The notes under the pieces: model-generated
The model's database searches: none
The model's input: only the letters and a program-made list of their open reading frames with translations
Told to the model about the DNA's origin: nothing
Assembly (NCBI RefSeq): GCF_008831285.2
Contig: NC_045151.1
Location: forward strand, 9,054,571 to 9,118,570
Direction of reading: 5' to 3'
DNA length: 64,000 nucleotides
From: Nymphaea colorata
Lineage: Eukaryota; Streptophyta; Magnoliopsida; Nymphaeales; Nymphaeaceae
Shown: piece by piece, positions 33,304 through 45,605 of the stretch
Layout of the letters: each line of letters begins with the position of its first letter
Position numbering within the stretch: the stretch's first letter is position 1
Position numbers and translations under genes: made by a program

Positions 33304-33462
33304 CTAGCTAGTGTTGGATGCCAACATTTGTTGGTAATACATGCTGTCTAGCCTAAGAGCCATGGCCTGGTTTTCACCTCCATACTGATGTCCTCCCATG
33401 GATGCACTACCCAAGAAATCTTCTACTTTAGGAGGTGAAGTGTGTAGCTGATCGCCTGCCAT
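33304..33462 (-). pseudogene. Exon remnant of an AINTEGUMENTA/PLETHORA-like (euANT) AP2 transcription factor
   Basis: Minus-strand frame of 52 codons with PPKVEDFLGSASMGGHQYGG and ALRLDSMYYQQ. P-K-[LV]-x-[DN]-FLG is the conserved euANT2 motif upstream of the AP2 repeats, and the SLDSMYY-like block follows it in several family members. No AP2 repeat (YRGVTRHRWTGR-type) is visible within reach on this strand, and a TAG ends the frame at 33304, so this is a gene fragment, perhaps captured or left after deletion. Family role: DNA-binding regulators of meristem and organ growth. The first ATG (33460-33462) may not be a real start; a TGGCAG just inside could be a splice acceptor. Confidence 0.5.
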
Positions 33463-35874
33463 TTTTAATCAAACAGAAGATAAGCGGCCATATCTTTTAG
33501 ACACTAGGAAACTAAAAGCACAAAAAACTCAGTGTTACTATATTCTGTGTGAGTGCATAGATGAGAACCTTGTCAATGACACCATACTCTAGGTTTTGGG
33601 GGATCCATACAGAATGGCCTCTGCATCACCTTTGACACAGTCTCAATTGACTGACAAGCAAAATCAGTCAGAAAGAAAACATCAATACACAAATAAAAAG
33701 ACAGCTCAATATAGACTTACATTGCCAATATGTCTTGCTAAAAGTTTAACAAGAGTGTGGATTGGTTATGACCTGAAAAACATTGTGGATCATTAACAAA
33801 ACTAATGCCAGTAATGTTATCAATATAGCTTGATAGTGGAGCATATCATAGTGGAGCATATCAACACCTACGGTATTGGCCCTACCAATATTGATGTAAG
33901 GCAGTCATGGGTTCTTCTTTGTCATTTTTAATTCAGCTTAAATTATTTTAAAATGTTTTTAAATTCATAACATTGAAAAGGTAGGGCAATACGCCTATAT
34001 GCCACATCAGTAAACAAAGCAATATGGCTCTGAAACAGTGAAACTGTCATTGATAACATTGAATAGCAGTTGGAAGTCATCAAATTTCAGCAACAGAAAC
34101 ATGAATTGCAATTTCAAGGCAGGATAATGCCCATTTAATGAACTCCTGTGTGACTGATCTAGAAGTTGGGGTACTGCAGAAAAAAAAACGGAGTGTCCAT
34201 GCGATACATTTTAGATTTATTGGCAATATCAGCATCAGCAGAAGTCTAACAAGATTGACTGCATGACACAAATAAGCTGTTTCCCAGTTCACAACAGAAA
34301 AGACAACTAAAAATCATTACAAAATGCCAACAAAGTTTTACTTGATCAAGTCCTTCAGTTTACTTTCTTAACATGTCAATTATTTCAAACGGAAGATCTG
34401 ATACTCATAAGTCATAACGTGTACAAAGAATAGAGATGCACCCTCCAAGCACCAATCAAAGAACTAGTTGCAAGGTGGTACACGTACACATAACCAGCAG
34501 GAGGATTCACTTTTTGATCTTCCCAAACGGCACACTGGCAAGTAAACATAAGAGGAAACAGAGCATGGCTTAGTTGGAAACAAATCAAGGAAATATCTAA
34601 CAAGCAATTCAACCTATTAATATACTGATAGGAACTTTGTAAGATGTAAAGTTACAATCATCAATCAAATCACTAACAGGGCAAAACTAAATGAAAGAAA
34701 AGCAGAGCAAAACTTTCAAGGTTAGCTTGAATAATTCCATGTAAAAAATACAGAAAATGAAATACATATAGAATAATTCTGAAATTCTAAATGTAGCTTT
34801 TAAACACCTAAACTGAATTTTCACCAAGTTTACAATTGAAAAACTGAAAAAAAAAAACACTTGTCAATTCACTGTTCAATAACTGATAAATTAAAACAGA
34901 AAACTGCCTCTGCTTTTAATTGGACAAGTTTATTCTAACGTCTAAATCTAAGAGAGGTTGACGATCGAAACAGTATCTCTAACTAGAATCAAGTATAACA
35001 ACAATTAAAATAACAAGGTAATGTAAAGGAAGAACCCAAATAATGATCATGCCGAAACAAAAACACATATTCAGAGAACGCCCTGCATAAAAGATCAAAG
35101 GAAAATGATGATGATGATGATCATAAAAATGAACTGAGGAGACAAATTATTAAACAAGCCACAAACTAGTTGAAAATTCTTGAAAAAGAAGAAAGAGGGA
35201 CGCAGAAAAATTAAACAACGAAAGCACAACTAAACTGCATGTAGATGAAAACTCCACCTAGATCCGGAGCTAAACACGCAAAATTAATAAAAAAAATCCT
35301 AAGGAAAAGGGGGGAAATCATAATAATCATGATCGAGTATCATCATGCTAGAAAACGCAGCACATGAAAGCGGCCAACTCTTAGCAAGTCTAAGAAGAGA
35401 AGAAATGAAATACATAAGCAGGACGAAGGAGAAGAAAGCATCGGCTCACTTAGGGAAGTGAACGCAGATGCAAAGAAGGAGCTGGAGTGGAAGACGACTA
35501 AAGAGGGACACTCGGAACGCTGTGGGGACAAACCAAAAGTTCTCCGTAATGGTTGTCTCCTCCTATCAGAACGTCGCCACCATGGCTCGAGATAATAATG
35601 GTGCCCTAGATGAAAGCATCCTTCAGGCCCAAATATAGAAGTTATGTGAGAAAGAGACGTTTCAGCGTTCACATACCACAATCAGTCGATCACAAAGCAG
35701 ACGCCGAAAGGCTTGTCCGGTACAGAGGAGCAGGACAGCTTCACTGCGAAATTATTTTAAACATCGTTTGAGAACTCCTCCGCTCCTTTTCACGAAGCAC
35801 GACAGCCAGAAGAATGCGAAGGTGAATAGAAAGAACAGTGGTTGAAGGAAAAGAATGTCGAGGGCGATGGTGAA
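33463..35874. other. AT-rich region without recognised genes
   Basis: Several open frames under 115 codons on both strands, none with recognisable motifs. The minus-strand frame 35343-35681 lacks family resemblance and compositional support. Confidence 0.35.
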
Positions 35875-36086
35875 GGGAGCTTGTGGAAGTGAAACGCCGG
35901 CAACAACAAATCAAAAAATGCTGAGGGCGAGGGGGGAGCTTCACGAGAGTGAAACGCCGGCGACAAATAAAAAATGTGAAAGGAGCTTGTGGAAGTGAAA
36001 CGCCGGCAACAACAAATCAAAAAATGCTGAGGGCGAGGGGGGAGCTTCACGAGAGTGAAACGCCGGCGACAAATAAAAAATGTCAA
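35875..36086. repeat. Tandem duplication of a 106-bp unit
   Basis: GGAGCTTGTGGAAGTGAAAC recurs at 35876 and 35982, and the rest of the unit follows in the same order. Each unit itself contains two half-units with GTGAAACGCCGGC. The open frames on both strands here just read through the duplication. A gene leader region is possible. Confidence 0.85.
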
Positions 36087-36146
36087 CGGCAAGGGAAGCT
36101 TCGCGAGAGAGCGAGTTTTTGGTTTTCGCGGGAGAAGGGGTTTAGG

Positions 36147-36205
36147 GTTCCTAATGCAGATAGGAAATGCGAACGGTTCCTAATGCAGATAGGAAATGCG
36201 AACGG
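36147..36205. repeat. Tandem duplication of about 29 bp
   Basis: GGTTCCTAATGCAGATAGGA followed by AATGCGAAC occurs twice back to back. Confidence 0.85.
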
Positions 36206-37237
36206 TAGAACAATGGGTTGGAAACTCTAAACACTAACGCTTTATAATCATGCTAACTCTTACACATGTTTTATGGGTTTCTGTATACGATGACTGTTGT
36301 GGTGGACTCACAAGTAATTCAATCCATGAATCACTGAATTCCCTTGATTCAATAAAAAGAACAGCCTGGCTGAATCCATTTAATTTAAGAGTTTGTCAAC
36401 GGCTCTCATGTACATAACTAGTGGAAAGAAAAACAAAAGCAAGATTGGGGGAGGCAGATTCGACGAAAGGTGGACTTCCGAGTTCCGGGAAGGAGAATTG
36501 TCGCATATTGAGGTCACTTTTTCACTTTAACAATGTTCTTGGTTATTTATAGCCTAGCCGTTCGTCTAGCTGAAGACAACGATATTAAAGAGACTTGCGC
36601 CAGAATTAACATTTGGTATGTGCTCACCTTGGTCCCCAGCCATTGATACAGAAGGCTTACCAGCCATTGATACAGAAGGCTTACGGCAAATTGAAGAACA
36701 ACAGTTTCATTTTGGTGTAATATATATATATATATATATATTCGCCTTCTTTCCTTATAGTCAAAATGGAGCACCCTCTTTCTTCGTTAGGCCTCGACGA
36801 TAATAATAGATAGCCCACAATTGGGGTACTTCTGAAGAGACACATTCTATACAAAACGGAGTCTAATCATCTTGACCTAACTAGCCAATACACCTATGAA
36901 TTCAAATATAATTATTGAGCACTTCTTTGGACAATAGATCCATCGACGGTCCGGACAGGTGCGTCCACAGTTGCTGATACCTATGCCCCTTGCCCTCACA
37001 GGAGTTCACCTCCATTTTCTTATTGCACTTCTTCTTAAACATTTTCTCTTGCTTTTTTTCCTTTCCTGATAAACAACACAACTACGAAGTCTTTCCGGGT
37101 AGGAAGAAAATCTATTGATGACCGGCCTTAAATATTCCTATAATATTCTAGAGACCCAATTTAGATCTAATTAACAAACTCATCATAGGCTAGTTCCGCA
37201 ACGTAGGCTATTTAGTTATACCGTTTTTGCACAAATG
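36206..37237. other. AT-rich region left of element C
   Basis: Holds a 24-bp tandem duplication (CCAGCCATTGATACAGAAGG core) at about 36638-36685 and a TA microsatellite at 36720-36741. No gene recognised. It ends in AATAT (37238-37242), the target duplication of element C. Confidence 0.45.
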
Positions 37238-37242
37238 AATAT
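37238..37242. repeat. Left target-site duplication of element C (AATAT)
   Basis: AATAT directly precedes TGTCGCACCCC, and the identical AATAT follows the other outer LTR end at 57317-57321. Confidence 0.88.
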
Positions 37243-39128
37243 TGTCGCACCCCAACATTTTGATATCCAAATAACTTTTTTTTTTGTTAAAACGTAAAAC
37301 GTCAAGGTGCGACGACACAACGATTCGAAATGAGCTATGCACATCAAAAGACAATGAGGCAAATATTTCATTATATAGTAAATTCACTTCATATTTCTCG
37401 GTAACACATATGAAAAAAATGCTCCAAAACTTCAACATTGATGTCTAACAAAAACAAGACATCAATGAGACCAAACCCGACGCACCTGCATTACAATATA
37501 TCCCAAATCTCCCCAATAGGATCCGAGTTGAGCCATCTGATCAACCTACTACCCCGGGTCTGCCAAAACCTGAAAAAAGTGAACAATAGAAAGCTTAGTC
37601 TTCTTAGTATGACAACAAACTAGATAAATCCCTAACACTCTAAGGTAAGAGCTCATATTTGAGATGTAATATATACGAAAAGCATAAACACTATCACATC
37701 ATGATAGTTGCCTGAATTCACATAACTTATCATGAAAGCCTCTCACACATTCCACAACATGTGGGGACCACTCAATGACCACAATTAACACATTTGATTG
37801 TCACATTCATTTCATGCATATTTACTTCATTTACATTTGCTCTATTCACATTTATTTCATTTACAATCATTTCATTTACATTTGCTTTAGTAAATTGACA
37901 GCTCCTGTCGGTACAAACACAGGCACGTTTACACCACAGGTGACCTACAGCTGGGAGACAACCCTGTAGTGACCCAAAATGATATGGATTCATTCATGCT
38001 GCAGCGGTAGAACAATCATCCATGGATGTGTGAATTTTAAGAAAAGTTACTTAGCCTTCCCTAGGACACCTAAGTTAGGAAGGCGGGAGAGCCCAACGCA
38101 AAGCACATCACACCATGATATCCTGGAGCCTTGCACTGCTGGCTCCCCGAGTAGGCAAGACCAGTGGCAAGGGCGGGACATCTCTCAAACACATTGATAT
38201 AACCCATCTATTATTATTTATTAACTTATCATTAGGCAGACAAATTCACACAATGAGCGGCTAGCACACGAGGTTGGCTCACTTCAAGAGTACACCCATA
38301 CCTTAAGACACCTCCCTACGAGGGCTATACATACAGTCAATACTCTTAGCTAACTGTCATAACTTTATGGTACATTTACCTTTCAAATTTATTCAATTGC
38401 ATCATGCACACAGTCGTACACAAAAAAAATATTACAACATTCACATCAATCACATCATACAAAACTTAGTCGAACCACGCAGAGTAGTCTCAATCTATAA
38501 TTGGCTTGCAACTATCCTATGCAATTATCATGTTAGGATGCTTTTTAATGCACAATTGGGGTTAAAGAGATACTCGACTAGATACCTCGCCTAATCTTTC
38601 CTAAAAAGTTATAATTGCTAGCATGCACATGCAATTGTGTAGTAATTTTAAAAACAAAACCAATCTTATAATCATTCAATCATGTACATACATTCATTCA
38701 ACGTAACACAATCATAGGATCCAATGATCCTGAAAAAGCACACATTCTAACTTTGGCCCAAGGCTAAGATTTACCTAGAATGCTCCCATACCTTTCGTGT
38801 GTGACCAAAAATACCCAAAATTGCCACAAGCTTCAAACCTTATCGCTGAAGGTCTACTCGATGTACCTGATATACCTGCAAACATAATTATGTGATAAGT
38901 TTTCTACTCGTTTCGCTTCACAATCTTTATCAGTGAGAAATAGAATCATTGAGGTGTCAGTCATCGCCCCAAGAGAGTGCAAAAAGGTAGCATCGGCCCA
39001 CAAAACCATCCAATAGGTTTCTTTTCCAACGAGCGACATAATATGCACACCAACATCATTAAACTCTCAACCATGTTCTCTGACTGCTTCAATGTTAGCC
39101 TCACCATGCTAAAAATATAATTATATGT
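37243..39128 (-). repeat. 3' LTR of element C, distal part (left of nested element D)
   Basis: Aligns with the 5' LTR from 54364 to about 56299 (for example ACATCAAAAGACAATGAGGC shared at about 37342 and 54462) and stops at AATTATATGT, where D begins. The rest of this LTR resumes at 49193. Confidence 0.9.
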
Positions 39129-41986
39129 TGTTATCACCCCAAAAGTTTTCAAAAAAGACTATTATTTTATCATTTAGATTTAAATTTTAGACCCAAAACA
39201 AATTTGCGACTATTCGATCCAAAATGAATTTCTAAACCGTTGTCCAAACTCAAACACAAAATTCAAATTCCAAACACAACCTTGGACGCGAGATTCAAAT
39301 CCAAAATCCAATTATCAGATCCAAATTAGATCTAAAATCTAAGTTTAGATCCAAATCGAGAATTCCAAACTCAAATTCCAAAGCTGAAATCAAAATAACA
39401 AAATTTGAATTTATGAGCACCACGTACCCGTGCACGGGTCTTCCCTTTGTTTTATGTTTCATTCTCGCGCCAAGATGCATTTTTGAGTCTAAATCACTCT
39501 TTAGAACGTGTTGGCGACCAATTGAACCCAATCCAAATTTAAAACAAACCTAGAGTTATTCAAAATGTAGTCGGCCCACCCATTTGTAACAACAAGTATT
39601 TTTTATACATATTTTAAATAAAAAAATAGTTTTATACTGAACAGCCCTTTCTTTTTCAAATTTTGAATTTTGGCTCCAAAACTCTCTATAAATACCCCCA
39701 AAATCTTCCCTCTTGAATTTAAATTTTAAATTTTTACTCCAAAACTCTCTATAAATACCCCCACAATCTTCCATTTTGAATTCAAATTTTGAATTTTGGC
39801 TCTAAAACTCTTTATAAATGCTCTCACAATCTTTCCTCTTGGTCATGAGCCAACCATAGAGGAACCTCTCATGCTTCATCACTTGAAATTTTTTATTTTT
39901 CCTTTAGCTATCTCTTTCCATTTTTCTCTTCTTCTCCAACCTTGGAGGAACCTCTCATGCTTCCTCACTAGAAATTTTTGATTTTTCCCTTTGCTATCTC
40001 TTTCCATTTTTTCTTCTTCTCCAACCTTGGGAGCAATCTTCACCAAGCCCCAAGAGAGTACAAGGAGATCTTTTGAAGGAACATTTTCATTATCTTGGAG
40101 CTTCATTCGAGGTGATCCTATGATCATTCAAAGGAGGAGGCTCATCTATATTCGAGGTATGTAATCCTCCATTTTTATTCTCATTTTCTCTTGCCACCTC
40201 TGTATGGTCGTGCAAGAAAGTTCAAATGATTTTCTATTCGAAAACAAGAGCTACGTCTTGAGTGCATCAAAAGCATGAGTAAGGTGAAACAAACGCTATT
40301 TCTTCATTTATTCCTCAAAAATATGTTTGCAATGATACTTTATTTATTGTCTATGCTTGAGATGATATCCATGTATGATAGATTACTTTTTCTTTAATTG
40401 ATGAGCAAATGCATAGTGAGAAAGAGTGTTTGATTTGGGATTTTCTCGTTTTTATATTGATTTTTGAGGTTGGGACTTGTCCAACCCGGGAAAGCCCTTC
40501 ATGACTTTGTACACGTTAATATGCATTTTCATGTCATTCTCACGTTTAGTTTATTTTTTAATCACCCGATTAAAGACCCACGATTAAAGACCCAAATGAG
40601 TGTTTTTTTTTACGTTGCATTTCATTTCACGAATGTTTGATTTTCTTTCATACCCAACAGTGGGAGAACTAAATTTTCTTGTGATAAACTTGATTTTATC
40701 TTCACACATCAAATATTTGAAACAATATTTTTCAAAAGATTTTCAAAAGCAAATACTCTTTTTAATGCATCTTTGGAGACTTAGCTTAGACTCTTGCATG
40801 AGTCCAAGTTCCTCTCCGACCTACATAAAAAAATCGAAATCATTTCTCGATTTTCATTCTCATGAAGACATATACGTATATATGTGCTATATATGTATAC
40901 TTGTACATGAATACCTTTCTTCATTTTTCTTTCTTTATGATTTAACATATTTTTTTCCAAATCCTTATACACATACATATATAAATGAACACATGTACGT
41001 GTGTTTCATTTTCTCTTTTTCTTTTTCTCTTTAAAACCCCTCTCTCTCTCCTTCTAAAATCTTCATTTCTTTCTCTATTTGATTTAAACTTCTTTTTCAC
41101 AAACTTTCTTATAGTATATATATATATATACACATCTTTCTCTCTTTTAAATCCTTTGTTTTGTAGTTTTCAAAATCTTCTTCTTTCTCTTTTTTTCCAC
41201 ATTCATCTTACATTCAAGTCTTTCTTCTTTTTCATTATCTTGAATATTTTTTCTTAAAGTTCATTTTATTTACCGACTTCACCAAGACCAAAACTCAAGT
41301 AATGATCCAATATTGGATTCATGCTTGATGGTCTACAATCTCATTCCATTTCCAAAAACTTTTCTTTTTTTCATAATAATATTCCTGACAATTATAAACT
41401 AAGAATCTTAGATGTATGTGGTGGTAAAAATGCTTTTAAATAAATGTTATGATAGGAATGAATGATTTCATTTTAATCATGTAGAATCAATACATTCATA
41501 CATTCACATTTACTTAACATCACAAATGATCACAAACACTTCTCCAAAAAAACTTAAACAAGATGAGATAAAACTCTAATTAGATAGTAACCAAATTAGA
41601 GCAAAACCTTAAACTTAAAGTTTTAAAAGAACACCAAAGTGATTTCCAAAAGATGATCTTCAAATGTTTTCAAACAATATTTGTGAAGATTTCTCAATTC
41701 AAGTTTTTCTCAAATTAAAATGTTTTATATTCTCAAGTGATTCTTCAAGAAGTTTTTCAAAAGTTTGAAACATCAAATGTTCAACATTAAAATGAAAAAG
41801 TTGTTTAATAAAAAATGAAATGCATCAAGGATAAACATAGCCCTTGAATTGATTACCCCTGGTAAAGGCGTGGGGAACGGTTGATCCTCTTACTGACGGA
41901 CAAGTCCCTTTCTCTCTCATTTGCAAAACAAAACCTCATTTTTCTAGAGCGCTCCAAAACCAAATAAATTTTTGGGGATGCGAACA
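39129..41986 (+). repeat. 5' LTR of element D (2858 bp)
   Basis: Starts TGTTATCACCCC and ends GGGATGCGAACA. Contains three tandem 63-bp units, each with CTCTATAAAT or a close variant (TATAAAT at 39687, 39750, 39813). An 86-bp tandem duplication follows (GAGGAACCTCTCATGCTT at 39859 and 39945). An AT/GT-rich leader with TATATA and ACACAT runs lies at 40870-41130. Confidence 0.88.
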
Positions 41987-41988
41987 GA

Positions 41989-41996
41989 TGGCGACC
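41989..41996 (+). promoter_or_regulatory. Possible primer binding site of element D
   Basis: TGGCGACC lies two bases after the LTR end. Tat-type elements often use TGGCGACT/TGGCGCC-type primer sites, but only eight bases match here, so the assignment is weak. No such site follows the internal solo LTR. Confidence 0.35.
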
Positions 41997-43657
41997 ATTA
42001 TGAGACCCATCATCGTTTGACTATGATTATCATTGATGCATTTCCACAAACTTGGACATCTCATATATTACCGATAATAAAACATGCTCCCTTATTTGTT
42101 GTTGACCTCATCGGCATTTCATTACATTGCTTGATGATTATGTTTGCTCTTTTGCATAAACTAATTGAGGAGGATCAATCATGTCCACCTAGAATAACCC
42201 TCCTTATTTTAAGATTTGATTGAAAACAATATTTTCTCTCTACGTATTTTAATCATCATCTTAGTGAACTTTGCATTGGAGATAACCGATTTTGCATGCT
42301 TTCTCATATTTCAAAAACTTCTAATGCCTATTTGTCTCTGTCATCATGTTGTCGGGTTTGGTCTTAAGCGGTAGCATAAGACTAAGCCTTACAATTAGAC
42401 CACACCTTGGGCGGGAAACCCCCTCGTTAGTACCACAAATAGTAATTTGTGGTATATCGACAAGTGTCTATGAAGAAGTGGATAAACTTTACCCCTAGTT
42501 GCTTAATGGAGGATTTTATGCTCGTGCCAAGCCTCTTTGGCTAAGGTATATCGGCATATCTTTTATGGAACAATCATAATTTATTAAACCAAACTCAATT
42601 AGGGTCTCATGTTCCTTTTTCAAATATATGCATAATAAAGGTGACTTTCGAAAATACTGGATGTTTATCATTGTATGAAGATTGCATGTGTGTATTTCAT
42701 ACAATCTTTGATCAATTTAATAATTTTATACTCCATCTTTCTCATTTCAATCAATGTCTTCTTCGATCATCTCTATATATTGTTCAACATAACCACGTCA
42801 TAAAATCATGTTTTAACCCTACTACCTAAGTGACATTGGTTTTTCAAATTCGATCATGTGGCAAGCCCATTTTTTTCAAAATCTACATTTTATCATACCT
42901 TGTCTATCCCTTATTTATTTATTTACCCAACTTCATATTCTTGAACATGATATTCATCTATTGACTCAATTACCAACTTTGTTTGACTCAGGTCATGCAT
43001 AATTTTTTTTTGCCTCAACACCCATAGTATATCTTTTTTCCTATTTTATTCCTTTCATGATTATTTGGGTCTTCATTTATTTCAAGTTGATTACCAATCT
43101 TTGCTTCGCTCCGATATATTCAATTTTCAATCGTCAGACATTTAATTTTGACTTATTCATTCACCCCTATTAAGTCTATATCTTCTTGAATCAAATCTCA
43201 TATATTTATACTCTTAATCATTTGAAAACTAAGGCTCTCTAGTTTCCTATATTATCAACTTGATATTTCGCTATGAGAATCACTATCTACCAATCATATT
43301 CTTATAACAAATTTCTTTCCTACAAGCTTTGTCTCAATTTCTTCTCATTAAAAACAAAATAAAAATTCTTTCATACCAAAGCTCATATATATTTTGTTAC
43401 CTTGCACCCTCATTTTCCTGTTAGCTGAAAATATATCAATTTCCTTTATATAATAGTGTCTACACCTTCTTTTTATTGGGACATTTTCTATTATTTTCGC
43501 TTCAGTCAAGGTATCAATCTTCTATCTTCTACCCAGTGCATTCATGCATTCTGTTTTGAATCAAATTCTATCTGTTACAACTCATGGCAATTGCTAATAC
43601 TGGGGCATTTTTTTTAGTTATAAATATGTTGACGCATTTCTAAATTGCTTTTGTGAC
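41997..43657. other. Internal region of element D, left part
   Basis: AT-rich with no recognisable protein. The open frame at 41972-42223 has no family resemblance. Confidence 0.6.
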
Positions 43658-44687
43658 TGTTATTACCCCAAAATTTTCAAAAAAAACTATTATTTTATTA
43701 TTTAGATTTAAATTTTAGACCCAAAACAAATGTAATTTCTAAACCCAAGTCTAGATCCAAATCAAGTATTTCAAATTCAAAATACAAAATTCAAATTCAA
43801 AACCCAACTTTAGATGTGAGATTCAAATTCAAAATCCAATTATCAAATCCAAATTAGATCCAAAATCCAAGTTTATATCTAAATCTAGAATTCCAATGCT
43901 CTTCCCTCTTGAATTAAAATCTTGAATTCAAATTTTGAATTTTGGCTCCAAAACTCTTCTCCATTGAATTCAAATCTTAAATTAGAATTTTGAATTTTGT
44001 CTCCAAAACTCTCTATAAATACCTCACAATCCTCTATCTTGAGCATGGCCTAACACTTGAAGGATTTCTAATGTCTCTTCACTTGAAAATTTGCCTCTCT
44101 TTCCATTTCTTCCTTCTCATTTTTTTTCTTCTCCAACTTTGGGAGAAAACTTCATCAAATTACAACTCTTCAAGGGAACACAAAAAATTTCTTGGAGGCA
44201 TCCTCTTCATCATCTCGTTGCTTTACTCAAGGGAATCTAGGATCATTCCAAGCAAGGTTGTTCATTTTTGCTAAAATCATTCTCATTAGTTGTGGTTTTT
44301 ATTTACACACAAAAATAATTACAATCATATTTTCTAAAAGATTTTCAAAGCCAAATACCCTCTCTAATGCGGCCTTGGAGACTTAACTTAGGTTCTTGCA
44401 TGAGCCCAAGTTTCCCTTCGGCCTATATGAAAAATTGAAGTCGGTTATTTTCAAGTCATTTCTTGATTTTAATACTCATAAAGACATATATGTACATACA
44501 TGTTATATACGTATATGTGTACATGAATATCTTCCTTCGACTTTTTCTCTTTATGATTTAACATATTTTTACAAACTCTCATATAAGTATATATGAATAT
44601 ATATACGAGTATTCCATTTTAAAATCTTTCTTTCTCTTTATAAATGATCTTCTCTTATCTACTTGATTTAAACATCATTTTCATAAG

Positions 44688-44723
<36 letters not shown>

Positions 44724-45600
44724 TTTTCTTTTTCTTTTAAATCTTTAATTTTGTGATTTTCAAGATCTCTTTCTCTCTCTCCTTCTTTATATTTCTCTTG
44801 TGATTAAGTTTTTATCTTTTATATTTTTTTGAACATTTTTCTTTCAAGATCTTTTTTATATACCGACTTCACCAAGACCAAAACTCGAAGTAATGACTCA
44901 ATATTGGAATCATGCTTGAGTGTCTACAACCCTATTCCATTTTCAAAAACTCTTCTCCTTCATAAAAAATATTTTATTACAAAAATCTTAGATATATGTG
45001 ATGGTAGAAACGCTTTTAGATGAATGTTGTAGCATGAATAAATAATGTAGAATCAATGCATTCATGCATCCACATTTACTTAACATCACAAATGAGCACA
45101 ATCACATCTCTAAAAGAACTTAAGCAAGATGAGATGAAGCTCTAACTAGGTAGTAATTGAATTAGAGCAAAATCTCAATCCTATTTAAAGTCTTAAGAAA
45201 ACACTAAAGTGACTTCAAAAATGAATTCTCAAGCTTTCCAAATGATACTTTTCAATTTTAATTTTCTCCAAAATGTTTCATATTTTCAAGTAATTCTTCA
45301 AGAATTTTTTCAAAAGTTTGAAACATCAAACTTTTAACATTTTTCTCAAACACAACATCACATTTAGATCACAAGAATGTTCAATATTTTTCTACACCGC
45401 ATATAAAATGAAAAAGATGTTTAAGCCAAAACGAAATACATCAAAGATAAACATAGCCCTTAGGTTGGTTATCCTCAGTAAAGGCACCGGAAGTGATCAC
45501 TCCTTGTACCGATGGGCGAGTCCCTTTATCTCATTTTCAAAACAAAACTCATTTTTCTTGCACTCCAAAACCAAAAATAAAAATTTTGGGGATGCAAACA
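43658..45600 (+). mobile_element. Solo LTR of the D family nested inside element D
   Basis: Starts TGTTATTACCCC, ends GGGATGCAAACA, and aligns with both outer LTRs but is about 900 bp shorter because of internal deletions. No purine tract precedes it and no primer site follows it. Flanks are GTGAC (43653-43657) and ATGAC (45601-45605), four of five matching, as for a diverged target duplication. An AT run is at 44690-44720. Confidence 0.7.
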
Positions 45601-45605
45601 ATGAC

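Noticed and set aside
35343-35681. 112-codon minus-strand frame
   Set aside because: No recognisable motif, no splice or start context, and composition like the surrounding non-coding DNA.
40600-41257. Phe/Ser/Leu-rich frames in the element D LTR
   Set aside because: T-rich leader sequence; not conserved in the other D-family LTRs.
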